Notes: generated by a model not told the origin, from the letters alone. Shown: positions 7,034-15,235, counted from the stretch's first letter. The stretch: DNA of 37,384 nucleotides from Niallia nealsonii (GCF_002835805.1 NZ_PISE01000051.1:1-37384), one strand, 5' to 3'. Translations and numbers: made by a program.

Positions 7034-8214
7034 AAAAATCCTTTTAGCATATAACGAAACATATCTTTTTTCCTTCTATTTTCTATACTTATATGGGACC
7101 ACTGCTTTACTTTTATAGGCGTTATAAAGGAAGTGCCGTACATTTTTTTGCTGACAGTAGGCAAAACAACGACTTCGTTCTCATCTAGACCTTCTTCTAT
7201 TTGCTGGAATCTGCCAATTATTGTTCCTGCGTTCACTTCTTTTTTGTCCAATAGGCCCTTTTCAATCGTATAAACATACTGGCTATCCTTTTGTATCTTT
7301 ACACTTTTATTAGGAACCGTAATAACATTCTCTATTTTTTCTGTAATAATTTCCATATCATAATGAGTGCCTGCTATTAACTCCTCTGATTGTTCATTTA
7401 TAGTTATCGTAAATGGATAATAACTTTCACTATTTACTGCCGTTTTTCCTTTGGGGAGTGCAGATATGCTTGAAACTATCCCTGTTAATATCCTTTTATT
7501 TTGATCCTTTAAAGTTACTTCCATGCCTTCTGCCAGTTTATTTCTTTCCTTTTCCTTTAACAAGCCTTCTACCTTTTGATCACTTGAAACAATCGTAATA
7601 ATTGGATTCTTTAAGTCTTCTTGAATAGATTCAACATATCCAGATATCGTGCTTAGTTCCGCTTCTTCTCCAAATTTTTCTTCATTTAATTGCATTAATG
7701 CCTGATTCTTCTCTAACATGGCAGTTGTTTTTGCCAGTTCTTGTTCTTTCTCCGCTATATCTTTTTCAATAGAAGTGGAAACAGCAACATTGCTGCTTTC
7801 CTCTGAATAAAGCAAATTCTGTTGTATACTGTATAATTGATCAATTTGTGCTTGCAGACTGCTCTCTTCTTTTTCTAAACGCTCCACTTCCAGTTGAAGG
7901 GCACTAGTTGTTTCTTGCAATTTATTATTTGTATAGGAAAGCAATGGGGTATCTTGCTCCACATATTCTCCCTTTTGCACTAAAAATCCAGCAAAATTGC
8001 CTTTTGTGCTATCATAATAAACAGCCTGCCTTTCTGCTGGAATACTAATTCCTTGTTTCTGCATGGTTTTGACTAAATCCCGTTCAGCTGCTTGCGTCCA
8101 CGAAGAAACAAACGTAATCTGATCAAAACTCTGGTCTTTTTTCTGCAGCAGCATAATATTAGCACCAATAAATAGAACAACTACAAAAACCAGTAAAGAT
8201 TTTCTCCACTTCAT
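7030..8214 (-). CDS. HlyD/RND-type efflux adaptor, YknX-like
   Basis: The 394-aa membrane-fusion-like protein has an N-terminal membrane anchor (residues about 7-24) and a lipoyl-like beta segment around GNFAGFLVQKGEYVEQDTPLLSY. A coiled coil (about 105-185, many E, Q and L) is followed by a second barrel half (STISGYVESIQEDL), a beta-barrel and a C-terminal membrane-proximal domain (ITVPNKSVKIQKDSQYVYTI). B. subtilis YknX, with this build, works with YknW, the ATPase YknY and the permease YknZ in resistance to the SdpC toxin. Here it follows a YknW-like gene by 13 bp, with AAGGAGGG before its ATG, so the two form an operon. No YknY or YknZ follows. The stop codon lies in the edge of a family A repeat, so the last residues may have been altered by insertion. 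Confidence 0.8.
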   Translation of the reverse strand: MKWRKSLLVFVVVLFIGANIMLLQKKDQSFDQITFVSSWTQAAERDLVKTMQKQGISIPAERQAVYYDSTKGNFAGFLVQKGEYVEQDTPLLSYTNNKLQETTSALQLEVERLEKEESSLQAQIDQLYSIQQNLLYSEESSNVAVSTSIEKDIAEKEQELAKTTAMLEKNQALMQLNEEKFGEEAELSTISGYVESIQEDLKNPIITIVSSDQKVEGLLKEKERNKLAEGMEVTLKDQNKRILTGIVSSISALPKGKTAVNSESYYPFTITINEQSEELIAGTHYDMEIITEKIENVITVPNKSVKIQKDSQYVYTIEKGLLDKKEVNAGTIIGRFQQIEEGLDENEVVVLPTVSKKMYGTSFITPIKVKQWSHISIENRRKKDMFRYMLKGFL

Positions 8215-8227
8215 TCCCCGGCCCTCC

Positions 8228-8890
8228 TTATACTAAATTTTCTAAATGCCAATATGCCGTTAATGCAGAAATAATAAGAATAATAAGGTAAATCCCTAAT
8301 ACAACCATAATAATATAACGTCCACTTTTCCCCGATATGACAGTTAAATACTTATATTGAATGTAAATCATCCATATTTTAAACAGGCTGATTTCTGCCA
8401 AAAAATAGTGTATTATTTTTTTACTAGTGATTGTTTGCGCCATTATCCCTAGGGAAAAAATCGAGGATAACGGAGGAAGGCCAAAATATATTTGCATAGG
8501 AATAATCACTATCTTTTCAATTAAAAGTATGGTCATTGCTAAAACTTGTATATAAAGCAACTTATGGTAGTCAACATCTGAAAAAACGTAAAAATACAAG
8601 GATACTAAAAAAAGATGCAGCGAAAAAAACACCCATCCCCATATAACTTGTCCAGACGCAAAGAGCAACTTATTTAATTCAAAATCGCTTCTATCATACT
8701 CTATCAACTCTTTTGAAACCATTTCATTTCCTATACCCAACAAGGAGCTTATTGCAAAAACTATCGTTGCGATTAAAAACAGATAAATTATTTTTTTAAA
8801 TAATCCAGTCATTTTTTCCGCTGTCTGCAGTTCATAAGAAACCGTATTTATCTCTTTTAATCCTCTTATAATTCGGGCATAAAAGTCCAC
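8228..8890 (-). CDS. Polytopic membrane protein, YknW/Yip1-like
   Basis: The 220-aa protein has five or six hydrophobic segments: about residues 33-52, 80-102, 110-132, 140-152 and 193-213. The polar N-terminus is MDFYARIIRGLKEIN. The arrangement and the adjacent YknX-like gene suggest the Yip1-domain protein YknW, which helps assemble the YknXYZ complex. The sequence itself is not distinctive enough to prove it. Translation starts at GTG (8888-8890), with AAGGAGGAG 8 bases upstream. It is separated from the permease genes upstream by a terminator and repeat A2, so it belongs to the adaptor operon only. Confidence 0.6.
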   Translation of the reverse strand: MDFYARIIRGLKEINTVSYELQTAEKMTGLFKKIIYLFLIATIVFAISSLLGIGNEMVSKELIEYDRSDFELNKLLFASGQVIWGWVFFSLHLFLVSLYFYVFSDVDYHKLLYIQVLAMTILLIEKIVIIPMQIYFGLPPLSSIFSLGIMAQTITSKKIIHYFLAEISLFKIWMIYIQYKYLTVISGKSGRYIIMVVLGIYLIILIISALTAYWHLENLV

Positions 8891-9013
8891 CCTTAAACTC
8901 CTCCTTAATAGCTATCAATAATTTAAAGTCTTTTATTATCATATCAAAAATTCCCCGCTAAAGTTAAATATATTCTATAAATAGCATCGAAAAAAACTTT
9001 TTTAGGAAACACC

Positions 9014-9067
9014 ATAAAGTGAAACTTCAATCAGTGGGGGTTTTACTGCCCGTTAATGCGTGATAAA
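9014..9067 (+). repeat. Family A repeat, short copy A2 (54 bp)
   Basis: ATAAA-GTGAAACTTCAATCAG, GTGGGGGTTTTACTGCCC and GTTAATGCGTG-ATAAA form an ultra-short version. The left part of hairpin I is fused to the right part of hairpin II at the shared TGGGGGTTT. It is nearly identical to A3. Both edges carry ATAAA. The right edge forms the T tract of the minus-strand terminator at 9071-9094. Confidence 0.85.
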
Positions 9068-9094
9068 AAAGCAAGAGTAATGGAAAACTCTTGC
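9065..9094 (-). terminator. Terminator of the OppBC-like permease genes
   Basis: GCAAGAGT (9071-9078) pairs with ACTCTTGC (9087-9094). On the minus strand this is followed by TTTTTT, which is the A-run at the right edge of repeat A2. Confidence 0.85.
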
Positions 9095-9106
9095 CTTCTT
9101 ATCATC

Positions 9107-10012
9107 TTATAAATACATATTTTTTCTCCTCTTTTTCCTGCCTTGTTCTGTAAATCCTGCGGATAAAAGATACAATGACAGCAATAAAAGTAAATATGCT
9201 AGAAGGGGAAATATTACAATCCATTGGGAGTGGCTGAAAAAAGATCGAGCCTGTCCAATTAACCCAGACCATTCATGTGTGATAGATAGATAAATATTAA
9301 AATCAGGCTGAAAAATCGTTCCCCCAAAAAAAATATTAAAGATGCCTAATTGTCCAATAAGATGAAGTACTTGAATTGTTTCATTCATAAATAAAATGGA
9401 TAAGTTCCCTTTTAATATTGGCAAAATGTGATTTTTCATGATATGCCATTTTGTTCCTCCCAATGTTTCTGAAGCCATCACATATAAACTTTGTTTTACT
9501 TCACTTGTTTTTGCATATATAACATCATGTACTCCAGCTATTCCTAATATAATCATTAAAAACGCTTGTATCAAAGCTAAAGTGATTGAAGATAAACTAG
9601 GATTTATCGTAACACCAATCATAATAAAATAAATAATCACAACAGGAGGAATACTATTAAATAGTGTAATTTTTTTCTTTTTCGGTGCAAACGGCCTACC
9701 ATTTAACCCACGAATAATGCCAAATGTGCTTCCTACTATCGTTCTTATTGCTGCAACAATAAGAACCGTAAAAACTGTATATTTAGCGCCATACAGCAAA
9801 AGGGATAAAAGATCATAACCCCATTTATCTGTTCCAAAAGGATGCTCTTTAGACGGAGGAAGGGGCGGTACAACTAATGATTCACTATAACTTACTTTCA
9901 CTTGATAATCTTTTGAATATGGAGCAAAATAGGAGCCAAAAAAGCCTATAAAAATAAAAAACGCTACTAAAATAAGACCTAACCACAATTTATAATTTAC
10001 ATTCTTATACAT
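9107..10012 (-). CDS. ABC transporter permease, OppC/DppC-like
   Basis: The 301-aa protein has an N-terminal membrane segment (about 9-28) and the OppC-type periplasmic start FGTDKWGYDLLSLLLYGAKYT. Further membrane spans follow, with the cytoplasmic EAA loop ASETLGGTKWHIMKNHILPIL that docks on an ABC ATPase. Its ATG overlaps the end of the upstream permease gene by 8 bp, and AAAGGAT lies before it, so the two are co-translated. OppC-type permeases import oligopeptides, nickel or opines together with OppB, two ATPases and a binding protein. None of those partners is present nearby, so the substrate and even the direction of transport are unknown. Confidence 0.8.
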   Translation of the reverse strand: MYKNVNYKLWLGLILVAFFIFIGFFGSYFAPYSKDYQVKVSYSESLVVPPLPPSKEHPFGTDKWGYDLLSLLLYGAKYTVFTVLIVAAIRTIVGSTFGIIRGLNGRPFAPKKKKITLFNSIPPVVIIYFIMIGVTINPSLSSITLALIQAFLMIILGIAGVHDVIYAKTSEVKQSLYVMASETLGGTKWHIMKNHILPILKGNLSILFMNETIQVLHLIGQLGIFNIFFGGTIFQPDFNIYLSITHEWSGLIGQARSFFSHSQWIVIFPLLAYLLLLLSLYLLSAGFTEQGRKKRRKNMYL

Positions 10013-10883
10013 GCTCTATTATCCTTTCTACTAGACGGATAACGCCAGTAAATAATAAAAACATTATCATATAAAGAAGAAATAACCCAAATAAACAAAA
10101 GATGACTAAATTATATTGATAGCCAAATGTTATTTGTGTCAAAAACATCATGGCCGTCATTCCACGTATATTAAATAAATATTCCACAATAAATAAATTG
10201 CTTATCATAATAGAAAGAATCTTATGCAAATCTGCTTTGAAAAAAGGAGTCACATTTGTTGTTACATGATAAAGATAAATTTGTTTTCTATCTAGTCCTT
10301 TGGCAATGCCAGTAAGAATATAATCTTGAGTCAAAACATCTTTTGTTTCCTCATTTAACGTTTTTATTACATAAAAAAGAGGAATAATAATCAATGACAG
10401 CAAAGGCAATAATACAGCAGGATCATTACTGCTAAAGGAAGCGACCTTAACCGTCTTTATGCCGATTAATTGATACATAAACGTAACAAATAATTGCATC
10501 AATAAAATAAGAACAAAATCTGGGAAAATACCTAAAAAACTAATTACCTTATTTAAAAACCTTTCACTCCCCCGCCATAACCATATACCTAAAACAAATG
10601 CTAAAATTAAAACTACCAAACCTGCTACAGACAAATAAAAAAACGATCCGAAAAAATAACTTCCCATATCTGACAGAATAAATCTTGTCCGATCACCCTG
10701 TACATAATAAAAAGAATCTCCCGAAATTAGTCCAATAAGAAATTGTTTAATTACTGAAAAAAACATAAACGGCTTAAAGGAAACACTCTCGCCTGCTTGA
10801 AAAAAAGCATATGGAAATGCAGCTAATATAAAAATAAACAGAATACTTCCAATATGTATAATAAAACCTTTCAAATACCTCAT
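10005..10883 (-). CDS. ABC transporter permease, OppB/DppB-like, divergent
   Basis: Roughly 292 residues with about six membrane spans. The EAA-like loop YILTGIAKGLDRKQIYLYHVTTN is in the middle, and NIRGMTAMMFLTQITFGYQYN corresponds to the FxxxGL region of OppB proteins. The usual N-terminal OppB signature is poorly preserved. I place the start at the ATG at 10883 because AAAGGA lies 10 bases before it. An in-frame TTG 33 bp upstream (10916) has no ribosome binding site. It is the first gene of a two-gene unit with the OppC-like permease. Its promoter region contains family A copy A3 and MITE B1. Confidence 0.75.
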   Translation of the reverse strand: MRYLKGFIIHIGSILFIFILAAFPYAFFQAGESVSFKPFMFFSVIKQFLIGLISGDSFYYVQGDRTRFILSDMGSYFFGSFFYLSVAGLVVLILAFVLGIWLWRGSERFLNKVISFLGIFPDFVLILLMQLFVTFMYQLIGIKTVKVASFSSNDPAVLLPLLSLIIIPLFYVIKTLNEETKDVLTQDYILTGIAKGLDRKQIYLYHVTTNVTPFFKADLHKILSIMISNLFIVEYLFNIRGMTAMMFLTQITFGYQYNLVIFCLFGLFLLYMIMFLLFTGVIRLVERIIEHV

Positions 10884-10927
10884 CTCTCTAAAATCCTTTC
10901 CATTCTCTTTGGCCAAATAATTATTTT

Positions 10928-10981
10928 ATAAAGTGAAACTTCAATCAGTGGGGGTTTTACTGCCCGTTAATGCGTGATGAA
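10928..10981 (+). repeat. Family A repeat, short copy A3 (54 bp)
   Basis: Nearly identical to A2, from ATAAA-GTGAAACTTCAATCAG to GTTAATGCGTG-ATGAA. The right ATAAA has one change. Element B1 starts 3 bp beyond it. It lies 45 bp upstream of the chosen start of the OppB-like gene. Confidence 0.85.
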
Positions 10982-10983
10982 TT

Positions 10984-11211
10984 AGCTGTTTTCGTAAACT
11001 TTGTTGCTTTTAAAAGAGTCGGTTAATTTCCGTTCTAGGACGCTCGCTTTCCATGGGGCGGGCGGTGAGCCTCCTCAGGCTGTGGCCTTGCGGGATTTCA
11101 CCTGTCCCACTAATCCCACAGGAGTCTCGCACCTTTCACTCCAATCCACCTGTTTTAACCATGGATTTCATTGAAACTATCCGAAAAACAACAATCTTTT
11201 AGAAAACAGCC
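10984..11211 (+). mobile_element. MITE-like element B1, full form with GC-rich core
   Basis: The ends are inverted repeats: GCTGTTTTCG on the left and TAGAAAACAGCC on the right. The flank GATGAATT (10976-10983) resembles TATAAATT (11212-11219) at six of eight positions, fitting a decayed 8-bp target duplication. The interior includes a GC-rich segment (about 11045-11130: GGGGCGGGCGGTGAGCCTCC, then GTCTCGCACC) unlike its surroundings. It has no reading frame of note. A deleted relative, B2, lies at 18853-18985 in the opposite orientation. A transposase supplied in trans would be needed. Confidence 0.75.
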
Positions 11212-11591
11212 TATAAATTGAATAGTTGTCTCTCCTTTTTCACTCTTCTTTTATTTTTCCTATTCTAATATTCCAAAATATTCCTTATAGAATAATAGTA
11301 TTTTAATTTACACTTACACTAAATTTCAGTGGATAAATACTTATTTTTAACAAAATAATGTTTGACTAAAATTTAATCATTTATTATCTCATTATAACAA
11401 TAACATTAATTTTCAGTATTTTTAAGATATTTAATAAAAATACTTTATATTTTGTATTATCACTTGTTTTTTGGCTATTCTTTTATTAGTTTTGAAAGTA
11501 GCAATAGGGAAAGGACCCAATTAGCTGGTTATATATCTCCTAAAACAGAGAGACTTTATTTTTAGATTTGGTATGTGATCTATTGACACAA
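11212..11591. other. AT-rich gene-free stretch
   Basis: I see no supported gene or RNA. On the minus strand a strong ribosome-binding-site-like AAAAAGGAGAG (about 11225-11236) points into element B1 with no ATG, GTG or TTG at usable distance. A TATAAT is also present on that strand near 11390-11396. These may be remains of the original leader of the OppBC-like genes. Confidence 0.4.
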
Positions 11592-11621
11592 TAAAAAAAC
11601 AGCGCCTGCTTAGACGCTGTT
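11592..11621 (-). terminator. Terminator of the ssbB unit
   Basis: AACAGCG (11598-11604) pairs with CGCTGTT (11615-11621). On the minus strand this is followed by a run of T. It lies downstream of ssbB and the small coiled-coil gene. Confidence 0.8.
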
Positions 11622-11735
11622 AAAAAAGAGGTTAAAGAAGTAGTTATTTGATTTTCTATATTGAAGAATAATTGTTTAAATGATATTTAAACAGGAAGGA
11701 TTTATCATAATCATATGAAATAATAGTTATGTGGG

Positions 11736-11888
11736 CTACAGGGAAGATAAATGTGGAAGTATTTCCGATAGGATAATTTGTTCTAACTGCGTTATTCTCG
11801 TTTGATGCTGCTCCATTCTTTCATTAGTTTTTCCTTGCATGGCTATTAATGCAGCAAGTAAATCACTGCTTTGGGCTGCGGTTTTCAC
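11736..11888 (-). CDS. Small coiled-coil-like protein, 50 aa, coupled to ssbB
   Basis: The frame starts at GTG (11886-11888) and ends at TAG (11736-11738). The peptide contains SSDLLAALIAMQGKTNERME then QHQTRITQLEQIILSEIL, an amphipathic sequence with regular hydrophobic spacing that suggests a helix or short coiled coil. Its ribosome binding site AAGGAG overlaps the stop codon of ssbB, at a 9-base spacing. Translation is therefore probably coupled, and both genes share the terminator at 11592-11621. I do not recognise the family. A role beside SsbB in DNA uptake or repair would be guilt by association only. Confidence 0.65.
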   Translation of the reverse strand: MKTAAQSSDLLAALIAMQGKTNERMEQHQTRITQLEQIILSEILPHLSSL

Positions 11889-11901
11889 TTTCACTCACTC
11901 C

Positions 11902-12243
11902 TTATGGAATAGTTTGCTGTAATTTTTTTGGTTCTAAAAATTTTACATATTCAGCAATTACTTCTGTGACATAAACCCTTTTCCCCTCTTGATTATCATA
12001 ATGGCGGGTTTGAATTCTGCCCATTATGCCGATTAACGAACCTTTTCGGCAATAATGCACCGTGTTTTCTGCTGTTTTTTTCCAAAACGTGCATTGCACA
12101 AAATCAGCATCATATTCTCCCTCTTGATTTCGATAATTGCGGGTAACAGCCAGCGTTACATTTGTAACAGATGTTCCTTCTTGTGTTACTTTTAGCTCTG
12201 GATCACGAGTTAATCTTCCTACCAAAGTAACTTGATTAATCAT
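11902..12243 (-). CDS. ssbB: Single-stranded DNA-binding protein, SsbB type
   Basis: The 113-aa OB-fold protein begins MINQVTLVGRLTRDPELK and contains YDADFVQCTFWKKTAENTVHYCRKGSL, IMGRIQTRHYDNQEG and VYVTEVIAEYVKFLEP, all typical of SSB. It has exactly the length of B. subtilis SsbB and lacks the acidic tail that SsbA uses to recruit repair partners. In B. subtilis ssbB belongs to the competence regulon and protects incoming single-stranded DNA. The start is ATG with GGAAGGAGG. It is followed, with coupled ribosome binding site, by a 50-aa gene. The upstream region has two AT-rich perfect palindromes. Confidence 0.92.
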   Translation of the reverse strand: MINQVTLVGRLTRDPELKVTQEGTSVTNVTLAVTRNYRNQEGEYDADFVQCTFWKKTAENTVHYCRKGSLIGIMGRIQTRHYDNQEGKRVYVTEVIAEYVKFLEPKKLQQTIP

Positions 12244-12307
12244 TAGCAGCCTCCTTCCTTTCGCCGATTAACTACATCATACTAAAAAGATTCTCCTATG
12301 AAAAATA

Positions 12308-12356
12308 GCCAAAAATAAAAATTCGGTTTATTTTAAAGCGAATTTTTATTTTTGGC
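12308..12356. promoter_or_regulatory. 18-bp perfect inverted repeat upstream of ssbB
   Basis: GCCAAAAATAAAAATTCG (12308-12325) is repeated inverted at 12339-12356 across 13 bases. It sits 65-113 bp upstream of the ssbB start. It contains A4-N5-T4-like patterns that recall ComK boxes, but the box spacing does not fit the known ComK arrangement. It may equally be a hairpin. Confidence 0.5.
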
Positions 12357-12426
12357 CTAAGTGAATTTTTAGCTTTTAACACATTTTTCCTTTATAAAAT
12401 TACAAATTTTAGGGTATTTTTCCTTA

Positions 12427-12457
12427 TTTTTAAAATTTTTCATAAAAATTTTAAAAA
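12427..12457. repeat. 14-bp perfect AT-only inverted repeat
   Basis: TTTTTAAAATTTTT (12427-12440) and its complement at 12444-12457 are separated by CAT. It lies immediately downstream of the pgcA terminator and upstream of ssbB. It has no assigned function. Confidence 0.5.
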
Positions 12458-12460
12458 CAT

Positions 12461-12505
12461 AAAAAGGGATTATCCCTATACTAATCTATTAGGATAATCC
12501 CTTTT
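12461..12505 (-). terminator. Terminator of pgcA
   Basis: AAAAGGGATTATCC (12462-12475) and GGATAATCCCTTTT (12492-12505) form a 14-bp perfect stem. On the minus strand it ends in TTTTT. It lies 17 bp after the pgcA stop codon. Confidence 0.88.
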
Positions 12506-12521
12506 ACACTTCTTGTATTTT

Positions 12522-14261
12522 TTAGTTATTGTATCCTTCAATCACTTTATTCACTTGAACCATTACTCCTTCTTTAAGAGCCGCTAATTTGGACTGGCTG
12601 CTCTCTAATGAAGGGCTGGTAACGCTGAAATAAAACTTAGCTTTTGGTTCTGTTCCAGACGGACGAAGGCAGAACCATGAACCGTCCTCTAAATAATATT
12701 TAATAACATTAGATTTTGGAAGATCAATTAATGTCTCTGTTAAACCTACTAATTTTTTGCTTGTTAAATAGTCTTCTACAGCTGCTACTTTCAAACCATT
12801 TACTTCTTCAATCGGCTGATTGCGGAATGTATCCATAATATATGCAATTTGTTCTGCTCCATCTTTTCCTTTAAGAGTCAGAGATTCTAAACCTTCTTGA
12901 TAGAAGCCATATTTTTCAAAAATTCCGATTAACCCTTCATACAATGTTAAACCTTTTGATTTATAGTATGCCGCTACTTCTGCAGCAAAAATTGCGGATT
13001 GGACTGCATCTTTATCACGGACAAAATCGCCAATTAAATAGCCATAGCTTTCTTCATAACCAAATAGGAAAGTATGCTCACCTGTTTGTTCAAACTCTTT
13101 AATTTTCTCTCCAATAAATTTGAATCCTGTTAATGTATCAATCGTTGGGATGCCATATGCTTTGGCAATTGTTCTGCCAATTTCAGATGTAACGATCGTT
13201 TTAATAACTATACCATTTTCTGGCAAAATCCCTTTTTCTTGTTTTTGCAGCAATAAATACTCAAGCATTAATGCGCCTAATTGGTTTCCTGTTAATACTG
13301 TATATTCTCCATTTAGATCTTTGACTGCAACTCCTAGACGATCTGCATCTGGATCTGTTCCAAGCAGAATATCTGCATCTATTTCTTTGCCATAGCCAAT
13401 CGCAATTTCAAAAGCAGCATGTTCCTCTGGGTTTGGAGATTTAACCGTTGAGAAGTTAGCATCTGGAAGTTCTTGCTCTTTTACAACTGTTACATTTTCA
13501 AAGCCAAATGCTTTTAAACCAGCACGAACTGGCTTATTTGCTGTTCCATGTAATGGCGTGAAAACAATCTTCAAATCTTTTACACTATCTAAATTGCTGT
13601 TTAATTGAATGCTTTTTAACTCTTCAATATAAGCAGCGTCCACATCTTCTCCAATATATGTTAACAAACCTTTTTCTAATAGCTCTTTTTCTTCTAGCAC
13701 TTCAATAGTCAATTCATTCTCTACAGCGTTTACATAACGAATAATAATATCGGCAGCTTCTGGAGGCAATTGACCGCCATCTTCTCCGTATGCTTTAAAA
13801 CCGTTATATTCAGGAGGATTATGACTTGCTGTAATGACTACTCCCGCAAATGTATTTAAATGGCGAACAGCAAAAGATAATAATGGAGTCGGGCGCAATT
13901 CTTCAAATACATAAGATTTTACTCCTAATTTTCCAACCACTTTTGCGACTTCTAATGCGAATTCAGGTGATTGATGACGAGAATCGTATGCAACCGCAAC
14001 ACCGCGATTCATTGCTTCTTCGCCTTGTTCCACTATGTACTTTCCTAGACCTTCAGCAGCTTTACGTACTGTGTAGATATTCATTCGGTTAATGCCAGGT
14101 CCCAGCTCTCCACGCATACCGCCAGTGCCAAATTCGAGATGCTTATAAAAGCTATCTTCAACCAATTTTTCAGATTGTTGCAGTTCTGCTAATTGTGCTT
14201 TTAAATTTGGTTCTAAATCTGCAAAGCTTGTCCATTTTTCAACAATTTCTTTATAAGCCAT
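12522..14261 (-). CDS. pgcA: Phosphoglucomutase / phosphomannomutase family (alpha-PGM)
   Basis: The 579-aa cytoplasmic enzyme interconverts glucose-6-phosphate and glucose-1-phosphate, the precursor of UDP-glucose for glycolipids and wall polymers. The phosphoserine loop TASHNP (Ser near residue 146), metal-binding DPDADR (about 303-308), sugar-binding GYEESYGY and phosphate-binding RPSGTEPK near the C-terminus are all intact. Length matches B. subtilis PgcA. I start at the ATG at 14261, because AAAGGTGG lies 11 bases before it; the in-frame TTG upstream at 14285 overlaps that site. It has its own terminator. With galE in the same window it supplies nucleotide-sugar synthesis. Confidence 0.93.
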   Translation of the reverse strand: MAYKEIVEKWTSFADLEPNLKAQLAELQQSEKLVEDSFYKHLEFGTGGMRGELGPGINRMNIYTVRKAAEGLGKYIVEQGEEAMNRGVAVAYDSRHQSPEFALEVAKVVGKLGVKSYVFEELRPTPLLSFAVRHLNTFAGVVITASHNPPEYNGFKAYGEDGGQLPPEAADIIIRYVNAVENELTIEVLEEKELLEKGLLTYIGEDVDAAYIEELKSIQLNSNLDSVKDLKIVFTPLHGTANKPVRAGLKAFGFENVTVVKEQELPDANFSTVKSPNPEEHAAFEIAIGYGKEIDADILLGTDPDADRLGVAVKDLNGEYTVLTGNQLGALMLEYLLLQKQEKGILPENGIVIKTIVTSEIGRTIAKAYGIPTIDTLTGFKFIGEKIKEFEQTGEHTFLFGYEESYGYLIGDFVRDKDAVQSAIFAAEVAAYYKSKGLTLYEGLIGIFEKYGFYQEGLESLTLKGKDGAEQIAYIMDTFRNQPIEEVNGLKVAAVEDYLTSKKLVGLTETLIDLPKSNVIKYYLEDGSWFCLRPSGTEPKAKFYFSVTSPSLESSQSKLAALKEGVMVQVNKVIEGYNN

Positions 14262-14381
14262 AATCCCAGGGCCCACCTTTACCAATATATTTTTACTATC
14301 TTAACATTACCTAAATTTTGTATATAAGTAAAGCCTTTTTAGGGGATTCTTCCCCCATTCTATTCTATCTACATTTGCAAA

Positions 14382-14894
14382 TTATCGATTTGTTTTACTC
14401 CAAAATTTCATAAGGGGTCCATCTTCCCCATAGACTGGATCTTTACTCGGAAAAGCCACTTTTTCAATTTCTTCTTCAGCTCCTTCTAGATCTTCTTTTG
14501 TATTTTGCTTAAGGTTAAATTCCTGTCCATCTGGATACGCGCCAATTACTTGAAAGTCAATGGATGCAGATAATTTTTTATGTCCAGTTCCCGCTGGAAG
14601 CACTAATATATCTCCACTATTCACAATAACTTTTGTGCCCGATTCTCCACCAATCAATAATAAGCCTGATCCTTTTAAGATGCCAAGAACTTCATGTGCA
14701 TTGCTATGATAATGATGAAAATAATAAATTCCATTAATCCAAGTGTTTTTCCAATTATTGGACGTTATAAGCGTTTCTATTTTATCTTCATTATTCTGAA
14801 ATACCTTTTTATAATGCAAGACAGGTAAAGTTGGATTATTAGGTATATAGCCATTTTTTTCGAAATAAAAAATTGTTACATCCGATTTTGTCAT
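14382..14894 (-). CDS. Cupin-fold protein, YjlB-like
   Basis: The roughly 170-aa protein carries a cupin beta-barrel. The metal-binding pattern HHYHSNAHEVLGILKG supplies His, His and Glu, and the second motif contains LPAGTGHKKL with the last His. The start IPNNPTLPVLHYKK and the ending IGAYPDGQEF match the B. subtilis YjlB group. Substrate and reaction are unknown. I start at the ATG at 14894, where AGAGGTG is about 10 bases upstream and where homologues begin. An in-frame ATG 60 bp further upstream (14954) has only a weak site. It is a single gene on the minus strand, with family A copy A4 upstream. Confidence 0.8.
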   Translation of the reverse strand: MTKSDVTIFYFEKNGYIPNNPTLPVLHYKKVFQNNEDKIETLITSNNWKNTWINGIYYFHHYHSNAHEVLGILKGSGLLLIGGESGTKVIVNSGDILVLPAGTGHKKLSASIDFQVIGAYPDGQEFNLKQNTKEDLEGAEEEIEKVAFPSKDPVYGEDGPLMKFWSKTNR

Positions 14895-14969
14895 ATAAAG
14901 CTGCACCTCTTTTCTTCTATTACTTTGTACATACCCATAATTTAAATCGTTCATTCCATTTACATCCTA

Positions 14970-15089
14970 ATAAAGTGAACCTTCAATCAGGTTTTTAATC
15001 AGCAAGTTAATTCCCACCTAATAATAAATTTCTCGCTTTCTCTCATAATCTCTTAGATAAGGGTGAAAAGCCTGTTAATGCATGATAAA
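14970..15089 (+). repeat. Family A repeat, diverged mid-length copy A4 (120 bp)
   Basis: ATAAA-GTGAACCTTCAATCAG on the left and CCTGTTAATGCATG-ATAAA on the right, with a diverged hairpin II (CCCACCTA ... TAGATAAGGGTG) and the TTTCTCGCTTTCTCTCATAAT loop. Hairpin I is absent, as in A5. It lies between the cupin gene and the chemoreceptor gene. Confidence 0.8.
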
Positions 15090-15209
15090 GATTAGATGCC
15101 TATTTACATCATTATATCTAGTTGAATTTTTCTTCTCTAAGAGTCTCGCAAGTAACCTTAAATTATATAAGAAAAACAAATTAGAAAATTCTGTTTTTAA
15201 ATAAAATAT

Positions 15210-15235
15210 TAAATTGGAACTTTTATTACCGATAT
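15210..15235 (+). promoter_or_regulatory. Sigma-D-type promoter of the chemoreceptor gene
   Basis: TAAA at 15210-15213 is followed, after 14 bases, by ACCGATAT (15228-15235). This differs at one base from the Bacillus sigma-D element GCCGATAT and has correct spacing. It ends 69 bp before the chemoreceptor start, on the right strand. Confidence 0.75.

Noticed and set aside
12308-12356. A4-N5-T4 patterns inside the palindrome upstream of ssbB as a ComK site.
   Set aside because: The two boxes each carry a mismatch and are only 4 bases apart, unlike the known ComK spacings. The palindrome is reported without assigning ComK.
12600-14200. Open frames antisense to pgcA and several other long genes.
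   Set aside because: They lie wholly inside well-supported genes in other frames, have no ribosome binding site and encode no recognisable domain.
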